From contig JAVJNS010000005.1 in assembly GCA_040217155.1 (NCBI GenBank), positions 1 through 64,000 of the forward strand: a DNA stretch of 64,000 nt, written 5' to 3'. The position numbers and the translations under genes were made by a program. Origin of the DNA: Pelagibius sp040217155 (GTDB lineage Bacteria; Pseudomonadota; Alphaproteobacteria; Kiloniellales; Kiloniellaceae). How positions within the stretch are numbered: position 1 is the first letter of the stretch; each line of letters starts with the position of its first letter. Below, one piece after another: positions 1 to 8,590 of the stretch. The notes under the pieces are model-generated. The model saw only the letters and a program-made list of their open reading frames with translations, searched no databases and was not told the DNA's origin.

Positions 1-44
1 AAAACTATTTTGGGCTCGAATTTGCGCAATCATGATTCGCAATC

Positions 45-1238
45 ATGCCATTTGCGATTCGATTCCGTCCGTTCCGGGTCGTGTTAGATTCTTTTCTTGC
101 ACGACCGCCTTCGTCCGGCGACTTTTTCAGCAGCCTGTTAGCGCTCGGCGGCGTTTTCTTCGCGGCCGTGGCGGCGGGCCAAACCCAGCGCTCGGAGCAG
201 GCGGACTTTCGTCTGGTGACCCTCGCCGAGGGCCTGAACCATCCCTGGGGCCTGGCTTTCCTGCCGGACGGCGCCATCCTGATCACCGAGCGGCCAGGCC
301 GCCTGCGCCTGTTCCGGGACGGCGAACTGCAGGCCGGGGCCATCGGCGGCACCCCTGAAGTGGCGGCGCGCGGCCAGGGCGGCCTGCTGGACGTCGCCCT
401 GCACCCCGACTTCGCCGACAACGGTTACGTCTATTTCTCCTATGCCGGGGCCGCCAACGGCAAGGCCGGCACCGAAGTGGCGCGCGCCCGCTTCGACGGC
501 AGAGCGCTGGAGGATCTCGACGTTATCTTCCGGGCGTCCCCCAAGACTCCCGGCGCGGCGCACTATGGCTCCCGCCTGGTCTTCGGCGCCGACGGCAGTC
601 TCTATGTCAGCCTCGGTGACCGCCGCAACTACATGAAGGAAGCGCAGAACCTCGGCAGCCACCTCGGCAGCATCATCCGCCTCAAGGACGACGGCAGCGT
701 CCCGGAGGACAATCCCTTCGTCGCCGACAAGGCCGCCCTGCCGGAGATCTTCAGCTACGGCCACCGCAATGTGCAGGGCTTGACGCTGCGCCCCGGCACC
801 GGCGAGATCTGGGCGCATGAGCACGGCCCGCGCGGCGGCGACGAAGTGAACCTGCTGAAAGCCGGCGCCAATTACGGCTGGCCGGCGATCAGCTACGGCA
901 TCGACTATTCCGGCGCCATCATCACCGACAGGACGGCGGCGCCGGGCATGGAACAGCCGGTGATCTACTGGGACCCCTCCATCGCGCCCAGCGGCATGGC
1001 TTTCTACGACGGCGACCGCTTCCCGAACTGGACAGGCGATCTCTTCGTCGGCGCCCTCGCCCAGCGCCACCTCCGGCGCCTGGAAATGGACGGGCAGCGG
1101 GTCGTCGGTCAGGAGGTCCTGCTGGACGGCCTCGGCGAGCGCATCCGCGACGTGCGCAGTGGCCCCGACGGCGGCCTCTATCTGCTGACCGACAGCGGCA
1201 ACGGCCGACTGCTCCGCCTGGAGCCGGCCGGCGACTAG
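45..1238 (+). CDS. PQQ-dependent soluble sugar dehydrogenase (Asd/YliI type)
   Basis: A 397-residue protein of the soluble PQQ glucose/aldose dehydrogenase family, which oxidises aldose sugars in the periplasm with PQQ as cofactor. Visible family marks are the opening blade LVTLAEGLNHPWGLAFLPDG, LGDRRN, GHRNVQGL (the region of the catalytic His) and EHGPRGGDEVNLL followed by GANYGWP, spread over a beta-propeller-sized body. The first ~45 residues include a hydrophobic stretch (SSLLALGGVFFAAVAAG) suited to export, but residues before it are unusual, so the true start may lie downstream of the ATG at 45. The family is recognised with confidence; the sugar is not. No PQQ synthesis genes lie in the window. 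Confidence 0.85.
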   Translation: MPFAIRFRPFRVVLDSFLARPPSSGDFFSSLLALGGVFFAAVAAGQTQRSEQADFRLVTLAEGLNHPWGLAFLPDGAILITERPGRLRLFRDGELQAGAIGGTPEVAARGQGGLLDVALHPDFADNGYVYFSYAGAANGKAGTEVARARFDGRALEDLDVIFRASPKTPGAAHYGSRLVFGADGSLYVSLGDRRNYMKEAQNLGSHLGSIIRLKDDGSVPEDNPFVADKAALPEIFSYGHRNVQGLTLRPGTGEIWAHEHGPRGGDEVNLLKAGANYGWPAISYGIDYSGAIITDRTAAPGMEQPVIYWDPSIAPSGMAFYDGDRFPNWTGDLFVGALAQRHLRRLEMDGQRVVGQEVLLDGLGERIRDVRSGPDGGLYLLTDSGNGRLLRLEPAGD

Positions 1239-1377
1239 CGTTTCATCACGAAACCGGGATGTTTCCTGGGCTTGCAGGGAGATTTGAACCTTCCGGCTTC
1301 ACCCGGCGACTGATAGACAGGGTCAGCGCAGGCTGGCCCGCCGTTCGCTCGCACAGTCATCACGCCGGAGAATTGAA

Positions 1378-2658
1378 ATGCCGCCGATCAAGTCCTCTGC
1401 TCAGCCTGTTTCCATCTTGGCCCTGCTGGCCCTTCTGGCGTCCCCGGCCGTGGCGGACGAAAGCTCCTTCAGCGGTGTCTCGGACATGAATGTTTCGGCG
1501 TCCGGCGCCACGCCGGCCGTCACCGTCAGGAACGTCGCCGCGAACCACCTGTTGCAGAATCTACAGCTCGCGGTCCAAGAGAACCAAATCGCGGTCGGCG
1601 TCGGCGGCTACGTCGAATGCACCGGCACCCAGTTCGACAATTTCGCGCAACGCTTCGGTCATTTCCTTTCCGCCGGCGCCTTCGGCATCGGCCGGACGAG
1701 CCTGCTGATGGAGCGGGCGCTGCCCAATTCCTCCAACATCGACCGCACTGGCGACATGGATGCACACACCTTCCAGATGCCGGTCGGCCTGCTTGCCAAT
1801 CCGCAGATCGACATCGATCCGGCGGCCATCGTCCTGGCCGCGGCCGAACAGGCGCCCGACAAGCTCGCCTGGCTGCGTCAGAACCACGTCATCGTGGTCA
1901 AGGTGCCGCTGCGCTGGGAAGCCGGCTGCGCTTTCTACACCCGCAACAAGATCACCAAGCAAACTATCGTCGAAGCGCCGGAGGCCTCGTACCTGACCAA
2001 GGATGTCGACCTGAAGATCAACTATCAGGGCGACCCGCAGCTCTTCGCGGTGAACGCGCAGCTCGGCGGCAATCTGCCGAACCAGTTGCAGGCCGGCGAC
2101 CCGCCGCTGAAGATCACCGAGATGACCTTCCAGCCCAACATGCCGCATCACAACGGCGCCTGCCCGGCGACCACCAAGATCCGCGTCTTTTACAAAGGCC
2201 AGGGCCAGGGCGAAGTCCGCATCCGCATCAACGACGGCGGCCTGACGATCCACGACTCGCCGAAGATCGCTTTCGACGCCAAGAACGGCCAGCAGTTCTA
2301 CGACTTCGAAATCGAGACCCCCAAAGCCTCCAAGTTCGATCTCAACAAGACTGTCAATCACGACCTACGGGTCTATGTCCGCGGCAAGGACGACAACGAA
2401 CAGGTCTGGCCGAGCAACTACCAGCACAGAGACAGCGCCCTATGGAAGCACCGCTGCACGCCGCAGCTCAACCCGGTCATCGGCGGCGCGGCCGGCGCCG
2501 CCAAGGCGGGCGGTTTCCAGAACAACGGCAGCGGTGCGGGCACCCGCGGACTGAACCTGAAGAAGACGGCGCCGCCCCCGCCGCCGGTCCCGCCCAAGCG
2601 CCTTCAGGTGCCGGCCGACGGTGACCCCGCCGCCCCCAAAATCCAGCGCGCGCAATAA
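1378..2658 (+). CDS. Exported protein of unknown function with proline-rich tail
   Basis: A 426-residue protein I do not recognise. A Sec-type signal peptide is clear (hydrophobic VSILALLALLASPAVA, cleavage likely after AVA near residue 26). The mature part has few cysteines, a predicted beta-rich central region and a low-complexity tail rich in Gly/Asn then Pro (APPPPPVPPK). A GGAG Shine-Dalgarno at 1367-1370 supports the ATG at 1378. It stands alone between the sugar dehydrogenase and a drug exporter, each separated by over 130 bp, so context gives no role. The tail suggests a cell-envelope location; that is inference. Confidence 0.7.
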   Translation: MPPIKSSAQPVSILALLALLASPAVADESSFSGVSDMNVSASGATPAVTVRNVAANHLLQNLQLAVQENQIAVGVGGYVECTGTQFDNFAQRFGHFLSAGAFGIGRTSLLMERALPNSSNIDRTGDMDAHTFQMPVGLLANPQIDIDPAAIVLAAAEQAPDKLAWLRQNHVIVVKVPLRWEAGCAFYTRNKITKQTIVEAPEASYLTKDVDLKINYQGDPQLFAVNAQLGGNLPNQLQAGDPPLKITEMTFQPNMPHHNGACPATTKIRVFYKGQGQGEVRIRINDGGLTIHDSPKIAFDAKNGQQFYDFEIETPKASKFDLNKTVNHDLRVYVRGKDDNEQVWPSNYQHRDSALWKHRCTPQLNPVIGGAAGAAKAGGFQNNGSGAGTRGLNLKKTAPPPPPVPPKRLQVPADGDPAAPKIQRAQ

Positions 2659-2681
2659 ACGGCGCACGCGAGACTCCAAAA

Positions 2682-2708
2682 CCCGAGGCCGGACTCCGCG
2701 GCCTCGGG
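2682..2708. terminator. Perfect 9-bp hairpin after the exported protein gene
   Basis: CCCGAGGCC at 2682-2690 pairs with GGCCTCGGG at 2700-2708 across a 9-nt loop, 24 bp after the stop codon at 2658. There is no T-run after either arm, so this is a transcript-end hairpin or mRNA stabiliser rather than a clear intrinsic terminator. Confidence 0.4.
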
Positions 2709-2806
2709 ACCCCCGCATAGAAGGGTTGCAGCATCGATACTGGGCAAGCGGCCAGGTAAGGGCTAGGTTCCAGGCTTCCACCCGCTGATCGCGATACAGC
2801 CCTTCC

Positions 2807-4012
2807 ATGCCCAAAGCGCCGCTGCGGACGCCCGAGTTCGTCGTTCTCTTTTCGCTGACCACCTCGCTCATCGCGCTGAGCATCGACGCCATGCTGCCGG
2901 CGCTGCGCGAGATCGGGCGCTCCCTGGAAGTTGCCGAGGTCAACGACACCCAGTTCATCATCACCCTCTTTATCCTCGGCATGGTCTTCGGCGAGCTGTT
3001 CTTCGGCCCACTGTCCGACGCCCACGGGCGCAAGCGCGCCATTCTCATCGGTCTGGCGATCTACGCCGCCGGCAGCCTCGTCGCCATGACCGCCGGCACC
3101 CTGGAGCAGATCCTGCTCGGCCGTTTCATCCAGGGCATCGGCGTGTCGGGGCCCAAGATCGCCTCGCGCGCCCTGATCCGCGATCTCTACGAGGGCGTGG
3201 CCATGGCGCGCATCCTGTCGTTCATTTTCATGGTCTTCATCCTGGTGCCCATGCTGGCGCCGGCCCTCGGGCAGCTCATTTTGAGCTTCGCGAGCTGGCA
3301 CGCCATCTTCGTTTCGTTTCTGGCGCTGGCGGCGCTGGTCGGCTTGTGGCTGCAGGTAAGACAACCGGAGACCCTGCCGCCAAGCCGCCGCATCCCGTTC
3401 TCCTTCGGTACGCTCTTCGCCAACACGGCGCTGATCCTGCGGCACGGCAAGGTCATGGCCTACACCTTCACTGCGGGCTTTATTTTCGGGGCGCTGCTGC
3501 TCTACCTCAGCACCTCGCAGGCCCTGTTCCACGACCTCTACGGCGTCGACGAGACCTTTCCGCTCTACTTCGCGATTCTTGCCCTGGCAATCGGCCTGGC
3601 GTCGTTCCTCAACAGCCGGCTCGTGCACCGCTGCGGCATGCAAAACCTGTCGCTGGCGGCGCTCGGCGGGCTCGTCGTCTTCGGCTCGGCGCTCTTCGCC
3701 GTCTCGCTGGCCTATGGCGGTGTCCCGCCGTTCCCCGTTTTCATGGGCCTCTGCTTTTTGCTGTTCAGCTGCAACGGCCTGCTGTTCGGCAACATCAACG
3801 CCATGGCCATGCAGTCGCTGGGCCGCGTCGCGGGCCTGGGGGCTTCGATCATCGCCTCGGTCTCCAGCCTCGTCGCGGTGGTCATGGCCGTCGCCGTTGG
3901 GCGCTTCTACGACCAGTCAGCTCTGCCTCTGGCCGCCGGCTTCATCCTCGCCGGCGCGATATCGCTGCTGCTCGTCGTCACCGCCACGCGAAGCCGCGCG
4001 CGGGATATTTAA
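2807..4012 (+). CDS. MFS drug-resistance exporter, Bcr/CflA family
   Basis: A 401-residue inner-membrane protein with about twelve hydrophobic segments. The MFS motif A between helices 2 and 3 is clear (GPLSDAHGRKR, residues ~67-77), and the opening LFSLTTSLIALSIDAMLPALREI is typical of the Bcr/CflA subfamily of proton-driven multidrug exporters. The length matches the family (~400). No strong Shine-Dalgarno precedes the ATG. It is monocistronic, with a gap before the next gene at 4195. The substrate cannot be told; bicyclomycin or chloramphenicol transport is only a family association. Confidence 0.85.
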   Translation: MPKAPLRTPEFVVLFSLTTSLIALSIDAMLPALREIGRSLEVAEVNDTQFIITLFILGMVFGELFFGPLSDAHGRKRAILIGLAIYAAGSLVAMTAGTLEQILLGRFIQGIGVSGPKIASRALIRDLYEGVAMARILSFIFMVFILVPMLAPALGQLILSFASWHAIFVSFLALAALVGLWLQVRQPETLPPSRRIPFSFGTLFANTALILRHGKVMAYTFTAGFIFGALLLYLSTSQALFHDLYGVDETFPLYFAILALAIGLASFLNSRLVHRCGMQNLSLAALGGLVVFGSALFAVSLAYGGVPPFPVFMGLCFLLFSCNGLLFGNINAMAMQSLGRVAGLGASIIASVSSLVAVVMAVAVGRFYDQSALPLAAGFILAGAISLLLVVTATRSRARDI

Positions 4013-4194
4013 GATTCATCTCCGCCAACCGGCAGTTCTTCTCCAGTAGCGTCCGATTGCAATGCCGTGGGAGCTGTCGCATTATTCGACTAGGCAAAAG
4101 TAATCGGAAAATAAAGTCTTAGCTCATTTACCTCCCTGCCGGAAAATGGATGCAGCGTCTATAGTCCGGCCTCCCAAGGGGTGAGGACCGATCG

Positions 4195-5574
4195 ATGCCT
4201 GAGCCTTTACGTGACGGCGCGCCGGAGAGCGATCCCACGGCGCGCCCCGAGACCGAGCCGACAAGCCATGAGCCGAAAGTGCTGGGCCTCGGCGCCAAGT
4301 GGGCGCTGGCCACTCTCGCCGTCATCGCGGTCGCCCTGGTGGTTATCGGCTATATGTTCTGGGGCCTGGATCCGGCAAACCGCCCACCGGCTTCGGTCAA
4401 TGCCCCGATCCTGTTTCGCCTCTGTGTGATCGTCGTGCTGACGCTCTTCATCCCCTTCACGGCGGTCAGCTACTACCTCGTGCGCCGCGACGTCCGGCGC
4501 CGGCAGCTGCGCGAGGACTGCCGCGCCCTGGGACTGGATTACGAGCACTACTATCACATCTACAAACGCGAGACGCGGGAGAACCACTTCCTCTATGCCG
4601 TCTGCTTCACCTCGGTGGTGACGCTGCTCGGCCTCACGGCGATCCTGCTGGGCATGGAACTGGGGTTGAACAAGGAGCCCAACCTGCTGCTGCTCGGCAC
4701 CTTCGAAAGCCGGGACCGGGCGGCGGTGGAAGCCTACCAGGCCGGGCCGCTGCTGTTCTTCGGCATGGCCTTCCTCGGCGCCTACCTCTGGGGTCTGCAG
4801 CACGTGCTGCACCGCTACCACACCAGCGACCTGGTGCCCGGAGTCTACTACGGCCTGGGCATGCGGATGATCTTCGCCGCCTTCATCGCTCTCATGGTCT
4901 ATCACATGCTGCCCGACCTGGAGAGCAACGGTAGTGACGGCGGGACCATCGCGGGCAGCTTCCTTCCGGCCCTCGCTTTCATGATCGGCATCTTCCCGCA
5001 GCGGGCCCTGCAGTACATGACGGACCGGGTCAACGCGATCGTCAGTCCACGTGAATTAAAAGCGCAGGAAATACCGCTGGAGCTGATCCAGGGCATCTCG
5101 ATCAACGACCGTATGCGGCTCGCCGAGGAAGGCGTCGAATCCTGCTACGACCTGGCCAGCGCTGAGTTTGTCCAATTGCTCTTCACGACGCCCTTCCAGC
5201 CGCTGGAACTGATCGACTGGCAACTTCAGGCTCGCCTGGTTCTCTACTTCGGTCAGTCGATCGAAGAACTGAGAGCGCACGGCATCCGCACCATCACCGA
5301 ACTGAAAATGCTCGACGACGCCACGGCGCAGGACCTAGCCGAAAAGACCGGCGCCACCAAGAACGCGATCTCCATGGCCCGCCGGCGCGCCGAGGAAGAC
5401 GGCGCCATCGAGTTCCTGGAGTCCCTCCGGCGCACGCTGGTCGTCGGCGATTCCATCAAGAAGTGCGCCCAGCCCCCGCGCGACGACGAGGATCGCCCCA
5501 TCGCCACACCCTCCCAGGACGAAGTCGCTGGGAAAGCCAGGGCAGCCGCGGCGCAACACCGCGCCGCCGAGTAG
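4195..5574 (+). CDS. Six-helix membrane protein with helix-rich cytoplasmic C-terminus, unknown
   Basis: A 459-residue protein not matched to a family I can name. A charged 35-residue N-tail is followed by about six membrane segments (roughly residues 40-60, 72-96, 130-157, 186-211, 219-241, 254-280). After that comes a soluble ~170-residue region. In it, ISINDRMRLAEEGVESCYDLA and later ELRAHGIRTITELKMLDD read like two helix-hairpin-helix repeats of the type seen in DUF4332-like modules. The start is supported by GAGGA at 4183-4187, 7 nt before the ATG. An intrinsic terminator follows at 5598. The gene appears monocistronic. Confidence 0.7.
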   Translation: MPEPLRDGAPESDPTARPETEPTSHEPKVLGLGAKWALATLAVIAVALVVIGYMFWGLDPANRPPASVNAPILFRLCVIVVLTLFIPFTAVSYYLVRRDVRRRQLREDCRALGLDYEHYYHIYKRETRENHFLYAVCFTSVVTLLGLTAILLGMELGLNKEPNLLLLGTFESRDRAAVEAYQAGPLLFFGMAFLGAYLWGLQHVLHRYHTSDLVPGVYYGLGMRMIFAAFIALMVYHMLPDLESNGSDGGTIAGSFLPALAFMIGIFPQRALQYMTDRVNAIVSPRELKAQEIPLELIQGISINDRMRLAEEGVESCYDLASAEFVQLLFTTPFQPLELIDWQLQARLVLYFGQSIEELRAHGIRTITELKMLDDATAQDLAEKTGATKNAISMARRRAEEDGAIEFLESLRRTLVVGDSIKKCAQPPRDDEDRPIATPSQDEVAGKARAAAAQHRAAE

Positions 5575-5597
5575 GCTGCGCTTTAGAACCGGGCGTT

Positions 5598-5621
5598 GCC
5601 GTCGCACGACGGCGCATTTTT
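5598..5621 (+). terminator. Intrinsic terminator
   Basis: GCCGTC at 5598-5603 pairs with GACGGC at 5608-5613 over a 4-nt loop and is followed by GCATTTTT. It lies 24 bp after the stop of the membrane protein gene and fits a Rho-independent terminator on the plus strand. Confidence 0.65.
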
Positions 5622-5759
5622 GGTGACTGTAAGCCCAGAGGACGCAAGGTGAGGTTGCTCTGCACCCCTCGAATTTAACCCTTGCATGCACCTGGCGAGA
5701 GCATGAGTGATTCTCTTTTTTTTCGTTAACTATCAATCTACTATAAGCTTTTTCTCACC

Positions 5760-5778
5760 CGTTTTTTCATAAAAAACG
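5760..5778. promoter_or_regulatory. AT-rich palindrome upstream of the diguanylate cyclase
   Basis: CGTTTTTT at 5760-5767 and AAAAAACG at 5771-5778 form a perfect 8-bp inverted repeat with a 3-nt centre, in a strikingly AT-rich stretch (about 5700-5780) of an otherwise GC-rich window. It could be an operator or an mRNA hairpin ahead of the translation start at 5824. Confidence 0.35.
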
Positions 5779-5823
5779 AAACGGGCACGGGGCAATTTCA
5801 ACCGTTTAATCCGGAGTTTACCA

Positions 5824-5904
5824 ATGGTCACGACAATGGCGAGGCTGCACGGTCAAGCATCGCCGCCGACGATCAACGGCGACCGAAAAGATGCTGCCGG
5901 TTGA
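5824..5904 (+). other. 26-codon leader ORF, in frame with the PAS-GGDEF gene and ended by TGA
   Basis: An ATG at 5824 has a good Shine-Dalgarno (GGAG at 5813-5816, 7-nt spacing) and opens 26 codons ending in TGA at 5902-5904. The distance from 5824 to the downstream GTG at 5938 is exactly 38 codons, so this ORF and the PAS-GGDEF gene share one frame. It is either a short leader peptide or the original N-terminus cut off by a nonsense change. Confidence 0.45.
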
Positions 5905-5937
5905 GCGGGGAAAACTTCACGCGAGGGACTAAGGCGC

Positions 5938-7014
5938 GTGTTTGACGGGAAACAGACCTCGGAAGCCCGGATTGCCGACGACATCGTCGCGATCCAAGAG
6001 GGACTCGATACCCTGCATATCGGGCTCTCGATCTTCGATTCCGACCTCCGCCTCGTTGCCTTCAATCAGGCCTACTTCGTTCTCTTCGGCTACCCTCAGA
6101 AACTCGCCCACGTCGGCGCGCCTCTCGAAGCCTTCTTCCGCTGCAACGCGGAGCGCGGCGAGTACGGCGAGGGTGACGTGGAACAGCAGGTGCAAAAGCG
6201 CCTCGCCCTGGCCCGCAAGTTCGATACGCATACCTATCATCGCCGGCGCCCCGACGGCACAGTGATCGAAGTCACCGGGCGCCCTCTCGCGTCCGGCGGT
6301 TTCGTCACCACCTACACCGACGTGACTGAGATCACCCGCGTCCGGGAGGCCCTGGAAGAAAAGGAGCGCGACCTTACGCGCCACCTCGAGGACATCGACC
6401 TGGAGCGGGCCATGGTCGAGAAGCAGGCAGCGAAGCTGGTCCACATGGCCGAAGACCTGTCGGTCCGCAACAAGGAGATCGAGAAGAGCCGGCAGGAAAG
6501 CGAGTTCCAGGCCAAGCACGATGTCTTGACCGCCCTGCCCAATCGCCGCTTTTTCACCGATCACATGGAACAGAGCCTTTCCGTGGCCGGATCGGCCGGC
6601 GCCTGCAAGGCTCTGCTCTTCGTCGACCTGGACAACTTCAAGCCGGTCAACGATGTCCTCGGCCACGACAGAGGCGATACGCTGCTGCGGACCGTCGCCC
6701 TGCGGCTCACCTCATCGGTGCGCGACAGCGACTTCGTGGCGCGGCTCGGCGGCGACGAGTTCGCCGTTCTCGCCGCCATGAAGGCGGAAAACGGACTGGA
6801 CGGTGTCCGGGTAGTGGCGGAACGCATCCGCGAAGCCCTCGGCATCACCATCGACGACGTCGATCCGGCCCTCGGCATCACCGCCAGTATCGGCATCGCC
6901 CTGTTTCCGTCCGACGCCGCCGACCGCGCCAGCCTGCTCCACAAGGCCGACAAGGCGATGTACGAAGCCAAGAGCGGCGGCAGGAACCGGATCGTCTTCG
7001 CCTGCCATCTCTAG
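5938..7014 (+). CDS. PAS-type sensor diguanylate cyclase
   Basis: A 358-residue cytoplasmic protein. Residues ~15-130 form a PAS-7-like sensor (LHIGLSIFDSDLRLVAFNQAY), residues ~132-190 a coiled-coil linker, and residues ~192-355 a GGDEF domain making cyclic di-GMP from two GTP. The catalytic GGDEF is intact at residues 271-275. RDSD at 262-265, five residues upstream, is a product-inhibition I-site. No EAL domain or membrane segment is seen. The start is a GTG with GAGGG at 5923-5927. A stronger start lies upstream in frame at 5824 but runs into TGA. Confidence 0.85.
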   Translation: MFDGKQTSEARIADDIVAIQEGLDTLHIGLSIFDSDLRLVAFNQAYFVLFGYPQKLAHVGAPLEAFFRCNAERGEYGEGDVEQQVQKRLALARKFDTHTYHRRRPDGTVIEVTGRPLASGGFVTTYTDVTEITRVREALEEKERDLTRHLEDIDLERAMVEKQAAKLVHMAEDLSVRNKEIEKSRQESEFQAKHDVLTALPNRRFFTDHMEQSLSVAGSAGACKALLFVDLDNFKPVNDVLGHDRGDTLLRTVALRLTSSVRDSDFVARLGGDEFAVLAAMKAENGLDGVRVVAERIREALGITIDDVDPALGITASIGIALFPSDAADRASLLHKADKAMYEAKSGGRNRIVFACHL

Positions 7015-7050
7015 GACAGAGTTCGAATTCGCACTTCCCGGCCCTCGGCC

Positions 7051-7983
7051 CTATAGCTGCGATACCTCAATCAGCGTGCTGTAGTAGTTCTCGTCACCGC
7101 CGCCTGTCAGCGCGAGCGCCTTGAGTGCCGCCGTGATGGCCTCGTCCCGCCGGCCCTGGCGACTGAGCGCGTAGGCCAGATTGTTCCAGGCCGCGGGCGA
7201 TTCAGGCTGCAGCGCGAGAGCCCTTTCGAAGGCGTCTTGCGCCCCGGCGAAGCGCTGCAAGGCGAAGAGGGCGTTGCCCTGCCCGAACCAGGCGATGGCT
7301 TCTTGCGGCCAGCGCGCGGTGATGGCCCGATAGGCGGCACTCGCCGCCTTAGGCCGCTTCGCCTGCTCCAGACCCGCGGCGGCCAGCAGCACCGCCTGAC
7401 GATCCTCGCTGGCCGGCAGCCGCTCGGGCGGCAGCACCACCAGCGCCCAGTAGTCGCCGCGCGCCCAGGTGCGCTCAAAGGCATCGAGAGGAGTCACCAG
7501 ACGCTCCGTGACACCGGAGCGCAGGATGATCACCCTTTGGTCCAGGTCATAGCCGACGGCCACGGCGAAATGCCACTGCGGCCACCAATCCAAAGCGAGA
7601 TTCTGGAAGACCAGCACCGGATTTCCGGCCGCCAGTTCGGCCAGCAGATCATCGAGTCCCCGAATCTCTACCGCCAGCCTTCCCTTGCGCCTCGCCGCGG
7701 CGACGATATCCGGTGCAAAGGTGCCTTCGCGGCCCGGCGTGTAAACCTCGGGCGCCACGCTGTCCGGCGACTCGTCGAGGCCGGACCACTGCAAGGCCGT
7801 CGCCAGGGCGGCCGGCCCGCAATAGTAGGCTTCCTGCGGATAAAACGGCACCGACTGAAGTTCGCTCTGCCGTGGCAGGCCGCCCGGCGTGGTGACCAGC
7901 TGCGCCGTCTGCGGCGCGGCACAGGCCGCGACAACGAGCAACAGCACCGCGGCCAGAGATGCCCTGCGGACAGGAAGGGCCAT
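7051..7983 (-). CDS. PA2778-family C39-like cysteine peptidase lipoprotein with TPR tail
   Basis: About 310 residues from the ATG at 7983, chosen because it gives a clean lipoprotein signal (LAAVLLLVVAACAAP, lipobox AAC). A papain-like C39 domain follows: the nucleophile Cys in YYCGPAALATAL and the His in QWHFAVAVGYD are visible. The C-terminal third carries TPR repeats (AWFGQGNALFALQRFAGAQD, AWNNLAYALSRQGRRDEA). The gene starts 11 bp after the stop of the PA2779-like gene, the conserved pairing for this family. Its substrate is unknown; the bacteriocin-leader role of classical C39 peptidases should not be assumed. Confidence 0.8.
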   Translation of the reverse strand: MALPVRRASLAAVLLLVVAACAAPQTAQLVTTPGGLPRQSELQSVPFYPQEAYYCGPAALATALQWSGLDESPDSVAPEVYTPGREGTFAPDIVAAARRKGRLAVEIRGLDDLLAELAAGNPVLVFQNLALDWWPQWHFAVAVGYDLDQRVIILRSGVTERLVTPLDAFERTWARGDYWALVVLPPERLPASEDRQAVLLAAAGLEQAKRPKAASAAYRAITARWPQEAIAWFGQGNALFALQRFAGAQDAFERALALQPESPAAWNNLAYALSRQGRRDEAITAALKALALTGGGDENYYSTLIEVSQL

Positions 7984-7994
7984 GCCGCGCCGCC

Positions 7995-8396
7995 TCAGTT
8001 CGTCGCGCAGCGGGTGAAGTTGAAGACGCTGGTCACGCAAAGAATGTCGGTGATCAGCAACACGACAAAAATAAGCACCGCCGCGCCGACAACGATCCCG
8101 AGGGCGCTCTGGCCGGCCGGCAGTTCGTCGATCCGCTGGGTAAGCTCTGCCACCTCGGTGTCGGAGAGTGCCGCCACGCGCGCCGCCGCTTCGTCCGGAT
8201 CGACCCCCTGACGGCGCAGTTCCTGGCGTACGTCCTCACGCTGCATCAAGGTGTTCAGGCGCTCACGGTCGGTAACGAGGGATTCTTCGCCCATGATCAC
8301 GTCGTCGGTCGACACCAACGCGGCCTGGGCCGGCAGGATCACCATGGACTGGAACCCGAGCGTTACCGCGAGAAATAGAACGATCAACCTTTTCAT
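7995..8396 (-). CDS. PA2779-family small exported membrane protein
   Basis: A 133-residue protein with an N-terminal signal segment (LIVLFLAVTLGFQSMVILPAQA) and a strong C-terminal membrane helix (ALGIVVGAAVLIFVVLLITDILCV). The middle is a short charged helical region containing LRRQGVDPDEAAARVAALSD, characteristic of the PA2779 family. It is the upstream partner of the C39-like peptidase gene, so it may be its membrane partner or substrate; that is inference from the conserved pairing. A GGGGG run precedes the ATG. The intergenic space at 8397-8590 should hold the promoter. Confidence 0.75.
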   Translation of the reverse strand: MKRLIVLFLAVTLGFQSMVILPAQAALVSTDDVIMGEESLVTDRERLNTLMQREDVRQELRRQGVDPDEAAARVAALSDTEVAELTQRIDELPAGQSALGIVVGAAVLIFVVLLITDILCVTSVFNFTRCATN

Positions 8397-8503
8397 TGTG
8401 TCCCCCTAGTGCACCAAAAGACGTCGATTCCCAACGTTCACGATCGCAGAATTGCAGCTTCCGCGGAAGGGGCGTTTTTGGCACCGGCGCACATCGGCCT
8501 TCG

Positions 8504-8521
8504 CGGCCGGGCGCCCGGCCG
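8504..8521. repeat. 18-bp perfect GC palindrome
   Basis: CGGCCGGGCGCCCGGCCG at 8504-8521 is self-complementary. It lies between the fdsA stop (8591) and the start of the PA2779-like gene (8396). No T-run follows in the minus-strand direction, so it may be a Rho-assisted end hairpin for the long oxalate/formate block. Confidence 0.4.
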
Positions 8522-8590
8522 AGCGATTCTACAGGTGATTTCCCCGAATTCTTCCCGCGGCCGGCGTCAGGTCCGCAACCCGACCCCGGC

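Noticed and set aside
5902..5904. TGA read as selenocysteine in the GGDEF leader
   Set aside because: No SECIS-like structure is evident and PAS-GGDEF proteins have no known selenocysteine.
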